NCBI GenBank assembly: GCA_046733355.1
Contig: JBKPOZ010000020.1
Location: forward strand, 9,791-73,790
Reading direction: 5' to 3'
Length of the DNA: 64,000 nucleotides
DNA from: VAZQ01 sp046733355
Lineage (GTDB): Bacteria > Pseudomonadota > Alphaproteobacteria > Rhizobiales > Xanthobacteraceae
Shown here: in pieces, positions 8,494 through 16,917 of the stretch
How the letters are laid out: every line of letters starts with the position of its first letter
Numbering within the stretch: the stretch's first letter is position 1
The notes under the pieces: generated by a model
What the model was told of the DNA's origin: nothing
What the model saw: the letters and a program-made list of their open reading frames with translations, nothing else
Databases searched by the model: none
Program-made: the position numbers and the translations under genes

Positions 8494-9219
8494 TCATACG
8501 TCCAGTTCGGAGCCTTCCGCGGCCACCGCCGCAAGCCTCTCCGGCTGCAACACGGTGATGCTGCTTCGCTGCAATTTTATCCAGCCCTGCTTCTCCCAGG
8601 CGCGCAGTTGCTTGTTCGTGCTTTCGCGCGAGCGGCCGATCATCTGGCTGATCTCGCGCTGGGTGATGGCAAGCCGACGCCCGGCGGCGGCCACATTTGT
8701 TTCGGCGGAGGAGCCGAGCCGCAGCAAAGCCTTCGCGAGGCGCGTAGGCAGGTCCAGAAAGCTCACATCCTGGACTTGTTCGCTCGTCGCGCGCAGGCGC
8801 GCGCATAGAATCTCGATGAGGTGCATCATCAGGTCAGGCTCGCCACGCACGAAGGGAATGAATTCCCGGCGCTCGATGATCATGAGCTCGCAATCGGTCA
8901 TCGCAGTGGCATCGGCCGTGCGCGGATGCCCGTCCAGGAGTGCGATCTCGCCGAACACTTCGCCTTGATCGATGATGTTGAGCACGATCTCGCGTCCGTC
9001 CGCAGACGGCACGCTGATCTTCACCTTGCCCGACAGCACGCCCATGAGCCCGCTGCCCGGGTCACCTTTTGCAAAGATCGCGCTTCCGCGCGCGACTTTG
9101 CGGCGTTTCATATAGGAGCCCAGCTTTTCCAGTACGGATGCGGGCAGGGTGCCGAAGAGCGCGTGATTGCGCAGCAGCGCGAGCTTGTCGGAAGCGCCTT
9201 GCACCGCGGATTTTGTCAT
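8494..9219 (-). CDS. Crp/Fnr-family transcriptional regulator
   Basis: Regulator of 241 residues: an N-terminal cyclic-nucleotide-like beta-roll (about 20-135, with GDPGSGLMGVLSGKVKIS and FGEIALLDGHPRTADATA) followed by a long helix and a Crp-type helix-turn-helix (ITQREISQMIGRSRESTNKQ, near 185-205). The PRTADATA turn resembles the phosphate-binding cassette of cAMP receptor proteins. There is no cysteine cluster of the Fnr kind. The ATG at 9219 overlaps the stop of the flavin monooxygenase gene as ATGA, so the two are translationally coupled. It converges on the soxC-cytochrome pair with only 20 bp between stops. Confidence 0.92.
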   Translation of the reverse strand: MTKSAVQGASDKLALLRNHALFGTLPASVLEKLGSYMKRRKVARGSAIFAKGDPGSGLMGVLSGKVKISVPSADGREIVLNIIDQGEVFGEIALLDGHPRTADATAMTDCELMIIERREFIPFVRGEPDLMMHLIEILCARLRATSEQVQDVSFLDLPTRLAKALLRLGSSAETNVAAAGRRLAITQREISQMIGRSRESTNKQLRAWEKQGWIKLQRSSITVLQPERLAAVAAEGSELDV

Positions 9220-10577
9220 CTCATCTTCGCGCGCTGCTCTCGCCACACGCCCGCCGCGGGAATCGGCAAATGCAGATTCTCACGCAACGTAGTGCCCTCA
9301 TAGTCCTTGCGCATGAGGCCGCGGCGCTGCAGCTCCGGCACGACGAAAGAGATAAAGTCTTCGTAAGCGCCGGGAACGTGGGTTCCGGCGATGACGAAAC
9401 CGTCGCAGGACTGCTCCGCGAACCACTGCTCCAACTGGTCGGCAACCTCCTTGGGACCGCCCACAATCGGGTCATGTACGCGGCCCCGGCCGCTCACCTC
9501 GATGAACTCACGCACCGTGGGATTTTTGTTTCCGGTCGCGCGCACGACGCGGTCGCGAATGGCCTGCAGCCCGGAAATCGCTTTCATCTCCTCGTCGGTG
9601 AACGCCTCATCCATTCCTTTGCTGGCGAAATCGAAATTGAGCGCCTCCGACAAAAGCGACAGCGAATCGATTTGCAGCGGGAGCTTGTCGATGACCGCCC
9701 GTTTGTCCTCGGCCTCGGATTTGGTTGCGGCCGCAATCGGCGTGATCAGTTGCGTGATGAAGACCTGCTCCGGATTGCGCCCATAGCGCGCCACGTCGGC
9801 CTTGAACTCCGCATATTCCCGTTTGCCGACGGTCGGGTTCGGGTAAACCACGAATATCAGCTCGCCCCATTGCGCTCCGAAGGCCTTGCCGCGCCCGCTC
9901 TGGCCGGCCTGGATGATCACGGGACTGCCCTGTGCCGAGCGGGGCACGGTGAATGGCCCGCGCGAGCGGTAGAAACGGCCACGGTAATCGAGGCGACGAA
10001 CCTTTTCCGGCAGCGCGAACACCCCCTTTGCCTTGTCCTGGACGATCGCGCCTTCCTGCCAGGCGTCCCAATGGCCAAAAACGACTTCCATGAACTCGTC
10101 GGCGCGGTCGTAACGCAGGTCGTGCTCGATTACCTCCTCGCGCCCCATGTTCTGCGCTTCGCCGTCGTTCAGCGAGGTGACCACGTTCCAGGCAGCCCGG
10201 CCGTTGGTCATCAGATCGAGCGTCGCAAACACGCGCGCGACGTGGAACGGCTCGTAGTAGCTCGTCGAGTAGGTCGCGCCAAGACCGAGCCGCTCTGTTG
10301 CCATGCCGAGCACGGTGAGCACCGTCACCGCATCCATTTTCACGCACCGAATGCCATGCTGGACCGTGTGCGCGTGATTGTGGCCATAGATGTCCGGCAT
10401 CGACAGCCGGTCGTCGAAGAAGCCGAGATGGAACTTGCCATTCTCGAGCACTTTGCCCAGGTGCCGGTAATAATCCGGCGACCAGCTGTCCGTGCGCGAC
10501 AAGGGATGCCGCCAGGAGCACACATGGTTGGTGCAGTTCTGCGCCTGCAGAAAGCCAACCATGATCATCTGCCGCAT
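9216..10577 (-). CDS. LLM-class flavin-dependent monooxygenase, NtaA/SnaA/DszA type
   Basis: Cytoplasmic FMNH2-dependent monooxygenase of 453 residues. The bacterial luciferase-like barrel shows the hallmarks of the NtaA/SnaA/DszA subgroup: HLGFFDDRL near the start, TSYYEPFHVARVFATLD, NGRAAWNVVTS, the RGPFTVPRSAQGSPVIIQAG region and the C-terminal FVIAGTHVPGAYEDF. Relatives oxidise nitrilotriacetate, dibenzothiophene sulfone and alkylsulfonates, always needing a separate flavin reductase, which is not in this window. The start at ATG 10577 follows GGGGAAAC. It is coupled to the Crp gene (ATGA overlap). With the SoxC pair and ABC importer nearby, an organosulfur substrate is plausible but unproved. 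Confidence 0.9.
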   Translation of the reverse strand: MRQMIMVGFLQAQNCTNHVCSWRHPLSRTDSWSPDYYRHLGKVLENGKFHLGFFDDRLSMPDIYGHNHAHTVQHGIRCVKMDAVTVLTVLGMATERLGLGATYSTSYYEPFHVARVFATLDLMTNGRAAWNVVTSLNDGEAQNMGREEVIEHDLRYDRADEFMEVVFGHWDAWQEGAIVQDKAKGVFALPEKVRRLDYRGRFYRSRGPFTVPRSAQGSPVIIQAGQSGRGKAFGAQWGELIFVVYPNPTVGKREYAEFKADVARYGRNPEQVFITQLITPIAAATKSEAEDKRAVIDKLPLQIDSLSLLSEALNFDFASKGMDEAFTDEEMKAISGLQAIRDRVVRATGNKNPTVREFIEVSGRGRVHDPIVGGPKEVADQLEQWFAEQSCDGFVIAGTHVPGAYEDFISFVVPELQRRGLMRKDYEGTTLRENLHLPIPAAGVWREQRAKMR

Positions 10578-10627
10578 TGTTGTTTCCCCGCTTGCTCTCC
10601 GGAGGAGCCGCGGCGGGGCCGAGTGCC

Positions 10628-12013
10628 TCAGCTTGCCCGGGCGGCGAGGGCATTTTCGGCCAAGGTTTTTCCCAATGTCCAGACCGCGCCGGGCACTCGA
10701 TGGGCCCCGCCGATCACCGCATTGAACGCGTTCTCGATCCAGTCGCAGTCCGCGTCGGAGATGATCAGCGGAGGCAGCAGCTTGATCGTGTGGCTGCCGT
10801 GTCCCGCCACCTGGGTAAGGAGCTTGTGCTCGGTGAGCAGGGGAATGACGATCAACTGGCAAAACAGGCCGGTGTTCGCCGCCTCGAGAAGTCTCCACGA
10901 GGCTTTGAGCCTGAAGGACTGCGGCGCGCCAAATTCGATGCCGATCATCAGTCCCTTGCCGCGCACGTCTTTGACAAGCTCGTAGCGCGCGGCCATCCGC
11001 CTGAAGGCCTGCAATAACCGCTCGCCCTTATTGGCTGCGTTCTGGACGAGGGCTTGCGCGGCCAGCACATCAAGTGTGGCTAGCCCCGCCGCCATGGCGA
11101 GATCGTTCTTTGCGAACGTGGAGCCGTGCACGACGGCGCGGTCCATCCGGTCAAAAACCCTGTCGTGAATCCACTTGCGCGTGGCCAGCGCCCCGACCGG
11201 GACATGCCCGCCGGACAGCGACTTGGCCAAGAGCACCATGTCGGGCTCGACGCCCCAGTGCTCGACGGCAAGGAAACGGCCCGTGCGGCCAAGCCCGGTC
11301 TGAATTTCGTCGGCGATGAACAAGGTGCCATGCCGGCGACAGAGCTCGAGCGCGCTGGCCAGATAGTCATCGTGCGGCAGCACTACGCCTTTGCCCTGGA
11401 CCGGCTCAACAATGAAGGCGGCCATGCGCCGGGAGGCAAGTGCCCGTTGCAAGGCATCAAGATCATTGAAAGGCACTTCGATGCATTGCGGCAGAACGGG
11501 CCCGAATCCGGAACGGAAGACAGCGTCCCCGTTCACCGACAGCGCGCCGTAGGTCAACCCGTGAAACGCGTGCGAGCAATACACGATTCCAGGGCGGCCG
11601 GTTGCGGCGCGGGCAAATTTCAGCGCCGCCTCGACTGTTTCGGTCCCGGAATTCGCAAAGAAAACCTTATCCAGATAGGGCATCTGGCGCAGCAGGCGCT
11701 CGGCGAGCACGCCCGCGAGCGTCGAAAGGTCGAGCTGCACGAGATTGGGAAACTCGGCATCGAGCACATCCTTGAGCGCCTCGCGCACGGTTGGGTGATT
11801 GCGCCCGAGCGCAAAGACGCCCCAGCCGCTGAGCAGGTCGAGATAACGCTCCCCCTGCGCGTCATAAAGATATTGGCCGCTCGCGCGCTGGTACTGCCGA
11901 TCAAAGCCTACGGTGCGCAGCACGCGCACCATTTGCTCGTTCAGGTAACGCGCATGCAGCGCGTAGCGGTCCCGCTCCCGCTCGGCAAACAGCGCTGCAA
12001 TATCAAGACTCAT
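10628..12013 (-). CDS. Class III pyridoxal-phosphate aminotransferase
   Basis: Fold-type I PLP enzyme of 461 residues, in the ornithine/acetylornithine/GABA aminotransferase class. The cofactor-binding elements are clear: ANSGTETVEAALK (phosphate site), SHAFHGLTYGALS, the acidic IADEIQTGLGRTG motif that contacts the pyridine nitrogen, and Lys264 in LLAKSLSGGHVP, which should form the Schiff base. The start ATG 12013 has a strong AAGGAG site. It is the first gene of a minus-strand run (aminotransferase, monooxygenase, Crp regulator) and may act in the same pathway, for instance making or removing an amino group on the monooxygenase substrate. The actual amino donor and acceptor cannot be told from sequence. 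Confidence 0.9.
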   Translation of the reverse strand: MSLDIAALFAERERDRYALHARYLNEQMVRVLRTVGFDRQYQRASGQYLYDAQGERYLDLLSGWGVFALGRNHPTVREALKDVLDAEFPNLVQLDLSTLAGVLAERLLRQMPYLDKVFFANSGTETVEAALKFARAATGRPGIVYCSHAFHGLTYGALSVNGDAVFRSGFGPVLPQCIEVPFNDLDALQRALASRRMAAFIVEPVQGKGVVLPHDDYLASALELCRRHGTLFIADEIQTGLGRTGRFLAVEHWGVEPDMVLLAKSLSGGHVPVGALATRKWIHDRVFDRMDRAVVHGSTFAKNDLAMAAGLATLDVLAAQALVQNAANKGERLLQAFRRMAARYELVKDVRGKGLMIGIEFGAPQSFRLKASWRLLEAANTGLFCQLIVIPLLTEHKLLTQVAGHGSHTIKLLPPLIISDADCDWIENAFNAVIGGAHRVPGAVWTLGKTLAENALAARAS

Positions 12014-12239
12014 TCGGCGCTCCTTGCCTGCTCCGGCCCGTGATGCCCTTCCTCGCGCTACGACCCGTGGTCGCTGCGACAAGTCTCGCGCTTGAGGCGG
12101 GTGTCGGGCGAGAGCCGAGCGTCATTGCAATGTGCGACCCCGCGTCGCACCTTGCTTGGTCTTAGCAATAAGCAATCAGACAGGGCGCCGTCCGCATCAT
12201 CACTTTTGGAGGGACGGGAAGCCTTGCTCCCGAGTGGCG

Positions 12240-13895
12240 CTATGCGGAGCCCCGTGATGCTTCAAGCCGCGCCAAGATGCGCTGCAGCGTTTCGAGGCGA
12301 TCCGCCTCGCGCGGCGGCTTGTCCCACCGCAGCCGGCTGATCCGGGGAAAGCGCATGGCAAGCCCTGACCGGTGCCGCTTCGATCGCTGCAAGCCTTCGA
12401 ACGCCACTTCCAGCACCAGGCCGCGATCCGGCTCGTGCACGACTTCGCGCACCGGACCGAATCGTTCGGTCGTGTTTCGCCTCACGAACCGGTCAATGGC
12501 CAGAAGCTCCTCGTCGGAAAAGCCGAAATAAGCCTTGCCAACTGGGACTAGCTCCTCAGTCTGTGCGTCATTGCTCCAGAGCCCGAACGTGTAGTCGGAG
12601 TAGTACGAGGAACGCTTGCCACGACCGCGTTGCGCATACATGAGCACGGCATCTACGGTGAAGGGATCCCGTTTCCATTTCCACCATAGTCCGCGCGGAC
12701 GGCCCGGGACATAGGGCGCATCGCGCCGCTTGAGCATGATGCCTTCCACTGCGTCCGCATCGGCGCCAGCTCCGGCATGCGCAGGGTTGGCCCGGGCCGC
12801 AGCGAGCTCGCCCCAGGTCGTAAACGGGATGGTGGGCGAGAGATCCAGGCGCGGGTCATTGAGATCGGCAACAAATTTCTCCAGCCGCGCGCGCCGCTCG
12901 ACAAAAGGCAGCTCGCGCAAATCGCGCTCGCCGTCAAGCAGCAGATCGTAGGCGCGCAGATGCGCTGGAAAATCGGTTAACAGCTTTGCGCTTGTGGTTT
13001 TTCGATTGAGCCTTTGCTGCAGCACGTTGAAGCTCTGCACGCGCCCTTCACGCATGATGAGGAGCTCTCCATCAAGTGCCGCAGGCCGACGTAACGCGTC
13101 CAGCAGGTCGGGAAAGCTTCGCGAAATGTCCTCGCCCGTCCGGGAATACAGACGCGCGATCATCTGGTCGCCGCGCGCCCGTCCCGCCACTGCCTCGACG
13201 CGAATGCCATCCCATTTCCATTCGGCGACGAAATCGGCCGGATTGAGCGCGCCAAGGTCGCTTTCCTCGATGGCATGCGCCAGCATCGGTGGACGGAAGA
13301 CAGCAGGATCCTCGCTGAGCGGTTTCGCCGCCCGCCCTTCGAGCCAGGCGAACAGTGCGACGTAGGGCGGCCGCAGGCCCGGCCAGACCAGCTCGATCTC
13401 CTGCGCATCCTTGTCACCGAGCGCAGCCGCGGCGGTCTTCGCAAGACGCGCCGAGACGCCGACTCGCAACTCGCCGGTGACAAGTTTCAGCAGGGTCCAG
13501 CGACCGGTCTCGTCAAGAACATCGAGCCAGGTTGCGAGCTGCGCGGGCAAATCGGCTTTGCTGAGCGAGGCGAGCGCCGCAATTACCTCGCTCAGAGCTG
13601 GCCGCTGTGCCTCTGAAATTTCCGCCGTCGGCCACATCAGAGCAATCGTCTCGGAAAGATCGCCCACGTAATCAAGTGACCATTGGAACAACACGGGATC
13701 CGTGCGCTCGGCAATCAGCGCTCCGAGCAGGCTCGGTTTTGCGTACCGGAAAGAGAGCACGCCGGTCAGTGCCGCGAGCGCCCAGCCGCGCTCAGGATCA
13801 GGCGTCGTGCGAAAATACTCCGTGATGAGCCGCAGCTTGTCGTTTCGGCTCGGCTCGAACGAGAGCCGATCGAGCAGCTCTGCAAATGTTTCCAT
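12240..13895 (-). CDS. ATP-dependent DNA ligase (LigB-like, ligase-associated damage-response type)
   Basis: ATP-dependent DNA ligase of 551 residues. An N-terminal helical DNA-binding domain (about 1-200) precedes the nucleotidyltransferase core: Lys227 in EWKWDGIRVE is the adenylated lysine, ALDGELLI is motif III/IIIa, GIMLKRRDAPYVPGR is motif IV and WWKWKRD is motif V. A C-terminal OB-fold domain follows. The start at ATG 13895 lies just after the exonuclease stop, and its first residues (METFAELLDRL) match the usual start of this subfamily. In many bacteria this ligase travels with the exonuclease seen here, an Lhr-like helicase and a PdeM phosphoesterase; the last two are absent from this window. 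Confidence 0.93.
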   Translation of the reverse strand: METFAELLDRLSFEPSRNDKLRLITEYFRTTPDPERGWALAALTGVLSFRYAKPSLLGALIAERTDPVLFQWSLDYVGDLSETIALMWPTAEISEAQRPALSEVIAALASLSKADLPAQLATWLDVLDETGRWTLLKLVTGELRVGVSARLAKTAAAALGDKDAQEIELVWPGLRPPYVALFAWLEGRAAKPLSEDPAVFRPPMLAHAIEESDLGALNPADFVAEWKWDGIRVEAVAGRARGDQMIARLYSRTGEDISRSFPDLLDALRRPAALDGELLIMREGRVQSFNVLQQRLNRKTTSAKLLTDFPAHLRAYDLLLDGERDLRELPFVERRARLEKFVADLNDPRLDLSPTIPFTTWGELAAARANPAHAGAGADADAVEGIMLKRRDAPYVPGRPRGLWWKWKRDPFTVDAVLMYAQRGRGKRSSYYSDYTFGLWSNDAQTEELVPVGKAYFGFSDEELLAIDRFVRRNTTERFGPVREVVHEPDRGLVLEVAFEGLQRSKRHRSGLAMRFPRISRLRWDKPPREADRLETLQRILARLEASRGSA

Positions 13896-13908
13896 GCTTG
13901 GCACGGAA

Positions 13909-14937
13909 TCAGCGGCTCGCAGCAGCAGCATCCGAATCGTCTTCCTCGCCATAGCCCACAATGTCGAGCGCTCGCGCTCGTAGTCCGTGCTGCACGCTCC
14001 AGTGCACCAGTGCGTCCTCCTGTCCATGCGTTACCCACACTTCAGAAGCGCCGGTTGCCCGAATCGTGCCGGTGAGTCCTTCCCAGTCGGCGTGGTCCGA
14101 AATCACGAGCGGCAAGTGCACGCGGTGCTGGCGGGCACGCGCGCGCACCCGCATCCACCCGGACGCAATGGAAGTCACCGGATCAGGGAAGCGTCGCGAC
14201 CAGATTTCGTGCAGACTCTCGGGAGGACACAGCGTGACCGAGCCGGCCAGCTCTGCCTTGGGCACGGCACTCACGGGCTGCACTTGGCCGAGACGCATGC
14301 CGCAATCCTGATAATACCGCGTGACCTTTTCCATCGCGCCATGCAGATAAATCGGCCTGTCGTAGCCAGCCTCACGCAGCAGCGCGATCAGCCGCTGTGC
14401 CTTTCCCAATCTGTACGCGCCAATGACATGCGCGCGCTCGGGAAACAGGTCCACGGAGTGCAGCAGCTTTTCGATTTCCGCTTCAGGCGTACCGTGACGG
14501 AAGATGGGAAGTCCGAACGTCGCCTCGGTGATGAAGAGGTCGCATGCGAGCGGCTCGAAACTCGCACAGGTTGGATCAGGGACATTCTTGTAGTCGCCGG
14601 ATGCAACGATAAGCAGCCCATTCGCTTCGATCAGGATCTGCGCCGACCCCAGCACGTGCCCGGCTGGATGCAATGTTACTGTCGTTTCTCTGACGCGCAG
14701 GCTTTCTCCGTACGCAACCGGTTGCGCGGAACCCGCGAAATCATCGCCATACCGCAATCGCATGAGGTCGATGGTTTCCCCCGTCGCGAGCACGTGGCGG
14801 TGACCGGGCCGCGCGTGGTCCGAATGGGCATGCGTGATAACGGCTCGCTCGACCGGTTCTATGGGATCGATATGGAAATCGCCCGGCGTGCAGAACACAC
14901 CCGTGCGGGTTGGCGCCAGGACATCTACGGCCTGCAT
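13909..14937 (-). CDS. Ligase-associated metallo-beta-lactamase-fold DNA exonuclease
   Basis: Predicted exonuclease of 342 residues in the SNM1/Artemis-like branch of the metallo-beta-lactamase fold. The zinc motif HAHSDH is at residues 36-41, with later metal ligands probably in HPAGHVLGS and VASGDYK, and the C-terminal VISDHADW element. It is transcribed directly into the DNA ligase (13 bp gap), an association recorded for the ligase-associated DNA damage response set (TIGR04120-04123 in the family catalogue). It is expected to trim DNA ends before ligation. I looked for an alphaproteobacterial SOS box (GTTC-N7-GTTC) upstream and found none. Confidence 0.92.
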   Translation of the reverse strand: MQAVDVLAPTRTGVFCTPGDFHIDPIEPVERAVITHAHSDHARPGHRHVLATGETIDLMRLRYGDDFAGSAQPVAYGESLRVRETTVTLHPAGHVLGSAQILIEANGLLIVASGDYKNVPDPTCASFEPLACDLFITEATFGLPIFRHGTPEAEIEKLLHSVDLFPERAHVIGAYRLGKAQRLIALLREAGYDRPIYLHGAMEKVTRYYQDCGMRLGQVQPVSAVPKAELAGSVTLCPPESLHEIWSRRFPDPVTSIASGWMRVRARARQHRVHLPLVISDHADWEGLTGTIRATGASEVWVTHGQEDALVHWSVQHGLRARALDIVGYGEEDDSDAAAASR

Positions 14938-14988
14938 GCTGCCGAGATAGTTATGAGATGCAGCGCCAGCGAGAGCGCCACGTCCCGT

Positions 14989-15771
14989 TTAGTCGCGTCG
15001 GAACACGACCGAAGCAAACCACCCGGTCAGCAGCGCCATGGCCACTACGGCAAGCCCATAGAGCACACCGTGCTCGCGCGCTGCGGCGGTGACCACCTGC
15101 TCGACCCCGTATTTGGCCACTTCGAAGGGTGCCGGCGCTCGCGCGATCTGCGCGCCGTCCGCGAACAATCTCACGTCTGCCACGTAGCTTCCAACGGGCA
15201 CATCGGCAGGCAGCGGGATGAATGCGCGAAACAGCCGCGGCGTCAAAAATGTGACCGCATTCGACTCTTCACGATAGAGACCCTGCTCGCGGCGCAATCT
15301 GATCAGTGCGACACGGAACGGCTCGGCGCTGTTTTCCGATGTGCCGGCGCTCGCGCCCTCCGGCAGCGGATAGTTTTCCAGCCCGAGCTGCAGGCGCAGC
15401 AGCGTCTCGTGATTGACGATCGCGGTCAGGGGGCGGTTGGACAAAAACGCGAGATACGCCGGGGTATTCGGGAATTCGTGGGGTTCGGCATTTACCCAGA
15501 TTCCCAGTGCCCTTCGCTTGCGGAAGGTGAGCAAGGATTGCGGCGGGCCGGTCACCGTGGCGACAATGTCGTAGCCGCTACGCTGCGGCTGCGCGGCGCC
15601 GTCCGATTCAATGCCGCCGAACAGCACCAGGTTCTGGCCGAGAAAATTGGATGTGATCATCACCTGATAGTCGGAGAGCGAGGTGACGAGCCGCTCGGCG
15701 CGCGCGGGAATGGCTGAAGCTGCCAACACGGCAACTGCGAAAGGGAGCGCAGCGCAGGCCGGTCGTCTCAT
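14989..15771 (-). CDS. TIGR02186-family membrane-anchored protein, partner of TauE/SafE
   Basis: Protein of 260 residues with an N-terminal signal (FAVAVLAASAIPARAE), an extracytoplasmic beta-rich region, and one C-terminal membrane helix (VLYGLAVVAMALLTGWFASVVF) ending in RRD. It matches the conserved alphaproteobacterial family catalogued as TIGR02186, typically encoded with a TauE/SafE permease. The start at ATG 15771 overlaps the permease stop (ATGA), so translation is coupled. It is probably an accessory subunit exposed to the periplasm. No enzymatic motif is visible and the function is unknown. Confidence 0.82.
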   Translation of the reverse strand: MRRPACAALPFAVAVLAASAIPARAERLVTSLSDYQVMITSNFLGQNLVLFGGIESDGAAQPQRSGYDIVATVTGPPQSLLTFRKRRALGIWVNAEPHEFPNTPAYLAFLSNRPLTAIVNHETLLRLQLGLENYPLPEGASAGTSENSAEPFRVALIRLRREQGLYREESNAVTFLTPRLFRAFIPLPADVPVGSYVADVRLFADGAQIARAPAPFEVAKYGVEQVVTAAAREHGVLYGLAVVAMALLTGWFASVVFRRD

Positions 15772-16694
15772 CCTTCCCCCTCGAGCAGCCGGATCGAGTA
15801 GAGATTCTCGGGCGGGAGCACGAGGTTCAGCGCGAAGCGGATTCCCACGGCGAGGACGAGCACGCCGAGCAGAAAACGCAGTCGCTCGCCCCGCATCTTC
15901 TGGCCGGCGCGCGCGCCAAACTGCGCGCCGGCAACCCCGCCGGTCATCAGGATGAGGGCGAGCACCGCATCGACGAGATGGTTCGTCGCTGCATGCATCA
16001 CCGTCGCAGATGCCATCGTCACGAGCGTGAGCACCATTGACGTTCCGATCACCGTGGCGGTCGGCACGCGCAGCAGATAAATGAGCATCGGCACGAGCAG
16101 GAAGCCTCCGCCGATTCCCATGATCGCGCCGAAAAACCCGATGATGAAACCGATCGCCCACACGGGAATGACCGACACATAGATGCGCGAGCGCTTGAAG
16201 CGCAGCTTTATCGGCAGGCCATGGATCCAAAGGTGGCTTCCCGGCCGGCGCAGCTCGACTGGTTTGCCTTTTTGCGCGCGCAGTATTGCGCGCACGCTCT
16301 CGGCCACCATCAACGCCCCCACGATGCTGAGCAGGAGCACGTAGGAAATCCCGATCGTGAGGTCGAGCTGGCCCACTCTGCGCAGGAACGTGAAGAGCCA
16401 GACGCCCGAGGCAGTCCCGATGATACCGCCGGCAAGCAGCATCAATGCCAGGGCGAGGTCGATGGCACGGCGTCGCCAGTAGCTGATGGCGCCCGACATC
16501 GAGGAGGCAGCGATATGCCCGGTGACGCTGGCAACGGAGACTGCGGGAGAGATGCCCAGAAAGATGAGCAGCGGGGTCATGAGAAATCCGCCCCCGATGC
16601 CGAACATCCCGGAGATAAATCCGACCGCCACGCCCATTGCCAGGATTACCAGGATGTTTACGGGCTGGTCCGCAATGGGCAGGTAGATCTGCAA
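15768..16694 (-). CDS. TauE/SafE-family sulfite/anion exporter permease
   Basis: Integral membrane protein of 308 residues with the duplicated glycine-rich signature of the family: VGFISGMFGIGGGFLMTPLL near the N-terminus and IIGFFGAIMGIGGGFLLVPML in the second half. About eight hydrophobic segments are visible. Family members export sulfite, sulfoacetate or related anions. It is followed by, and coupled to, the TIGR02186 protein. Because SoxC and a DszA-like monooxygenase lie within 10 kb, a role in handling sulfite is possible, but the substrate is not determined by the sequence. Confidence 0.9.
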   Translation of the reverse strand: MQIYLPIADQPVNILVILAMGVAVGFISGMFGIGGGFLMTPLLIFLGISPAVSVASVTGHIAASSMSGAISYWRRRAIDLALALMLLAGGIIGTASGVWLFTFLRRVGQLDLTIGISYVLLLSIVGALMVAESVRAILRAQKGKPVELRRPGSHLWIHGLPIKLRFKRSRIYVSVIPVWAIGFIIGFFGAIMGIGGGFLLVPMLIYLLRVPTATVIGTSMVLTLVTMASATVMHAATNHLVDAVLALILMTGGVAGAQFGARAGQKMRGERLRFLLGVLVLAVGIRFALNLVLPPENLYSIRLLEGEG

Positions 16695-16917
16695 TGCCGC
16701 CGGTCCTCGTCAGGCTTCCGATGTTGCCGTCGCTCTGGTCTCAATGTGTTCGCAGCTTGCGGGTCGATCCGCGCCCTATCCGCGCAAATAGCCATCCGAC
16801 AGATCGCGACAGAAGGTTTACTTGCGCGGCAAGAGGGCGTTGGCCCGCGTGAACAGAGACTCAGAATCGAGGCAAGCGCATCTTAGCGATATTGCCTGCG
16901 GAGTCCCTCCAGTCTCT

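Noticed and set aside
9069..10985. A 638-codon plus-strand open frame antisense to the LLM monooxygenase
   Set aside because: It has no recognisable domain and is rich in Arg/His as expected of a shadow frame in G+C-rich DNA; the minus-strand gene is a clear family member.
14938..15010. SOS box upstream of the exonuclease-ligase operon
   Set aside because: No GTTC-N7-GTTC or its complement is present.
13987..15717. A 576-codon plus-strand open frame opposite the exonuclease and TIGR02186 genes
   Set aside because: It crosses two well-supported minus-strand genes, shows no domain and has shadow-like composition.
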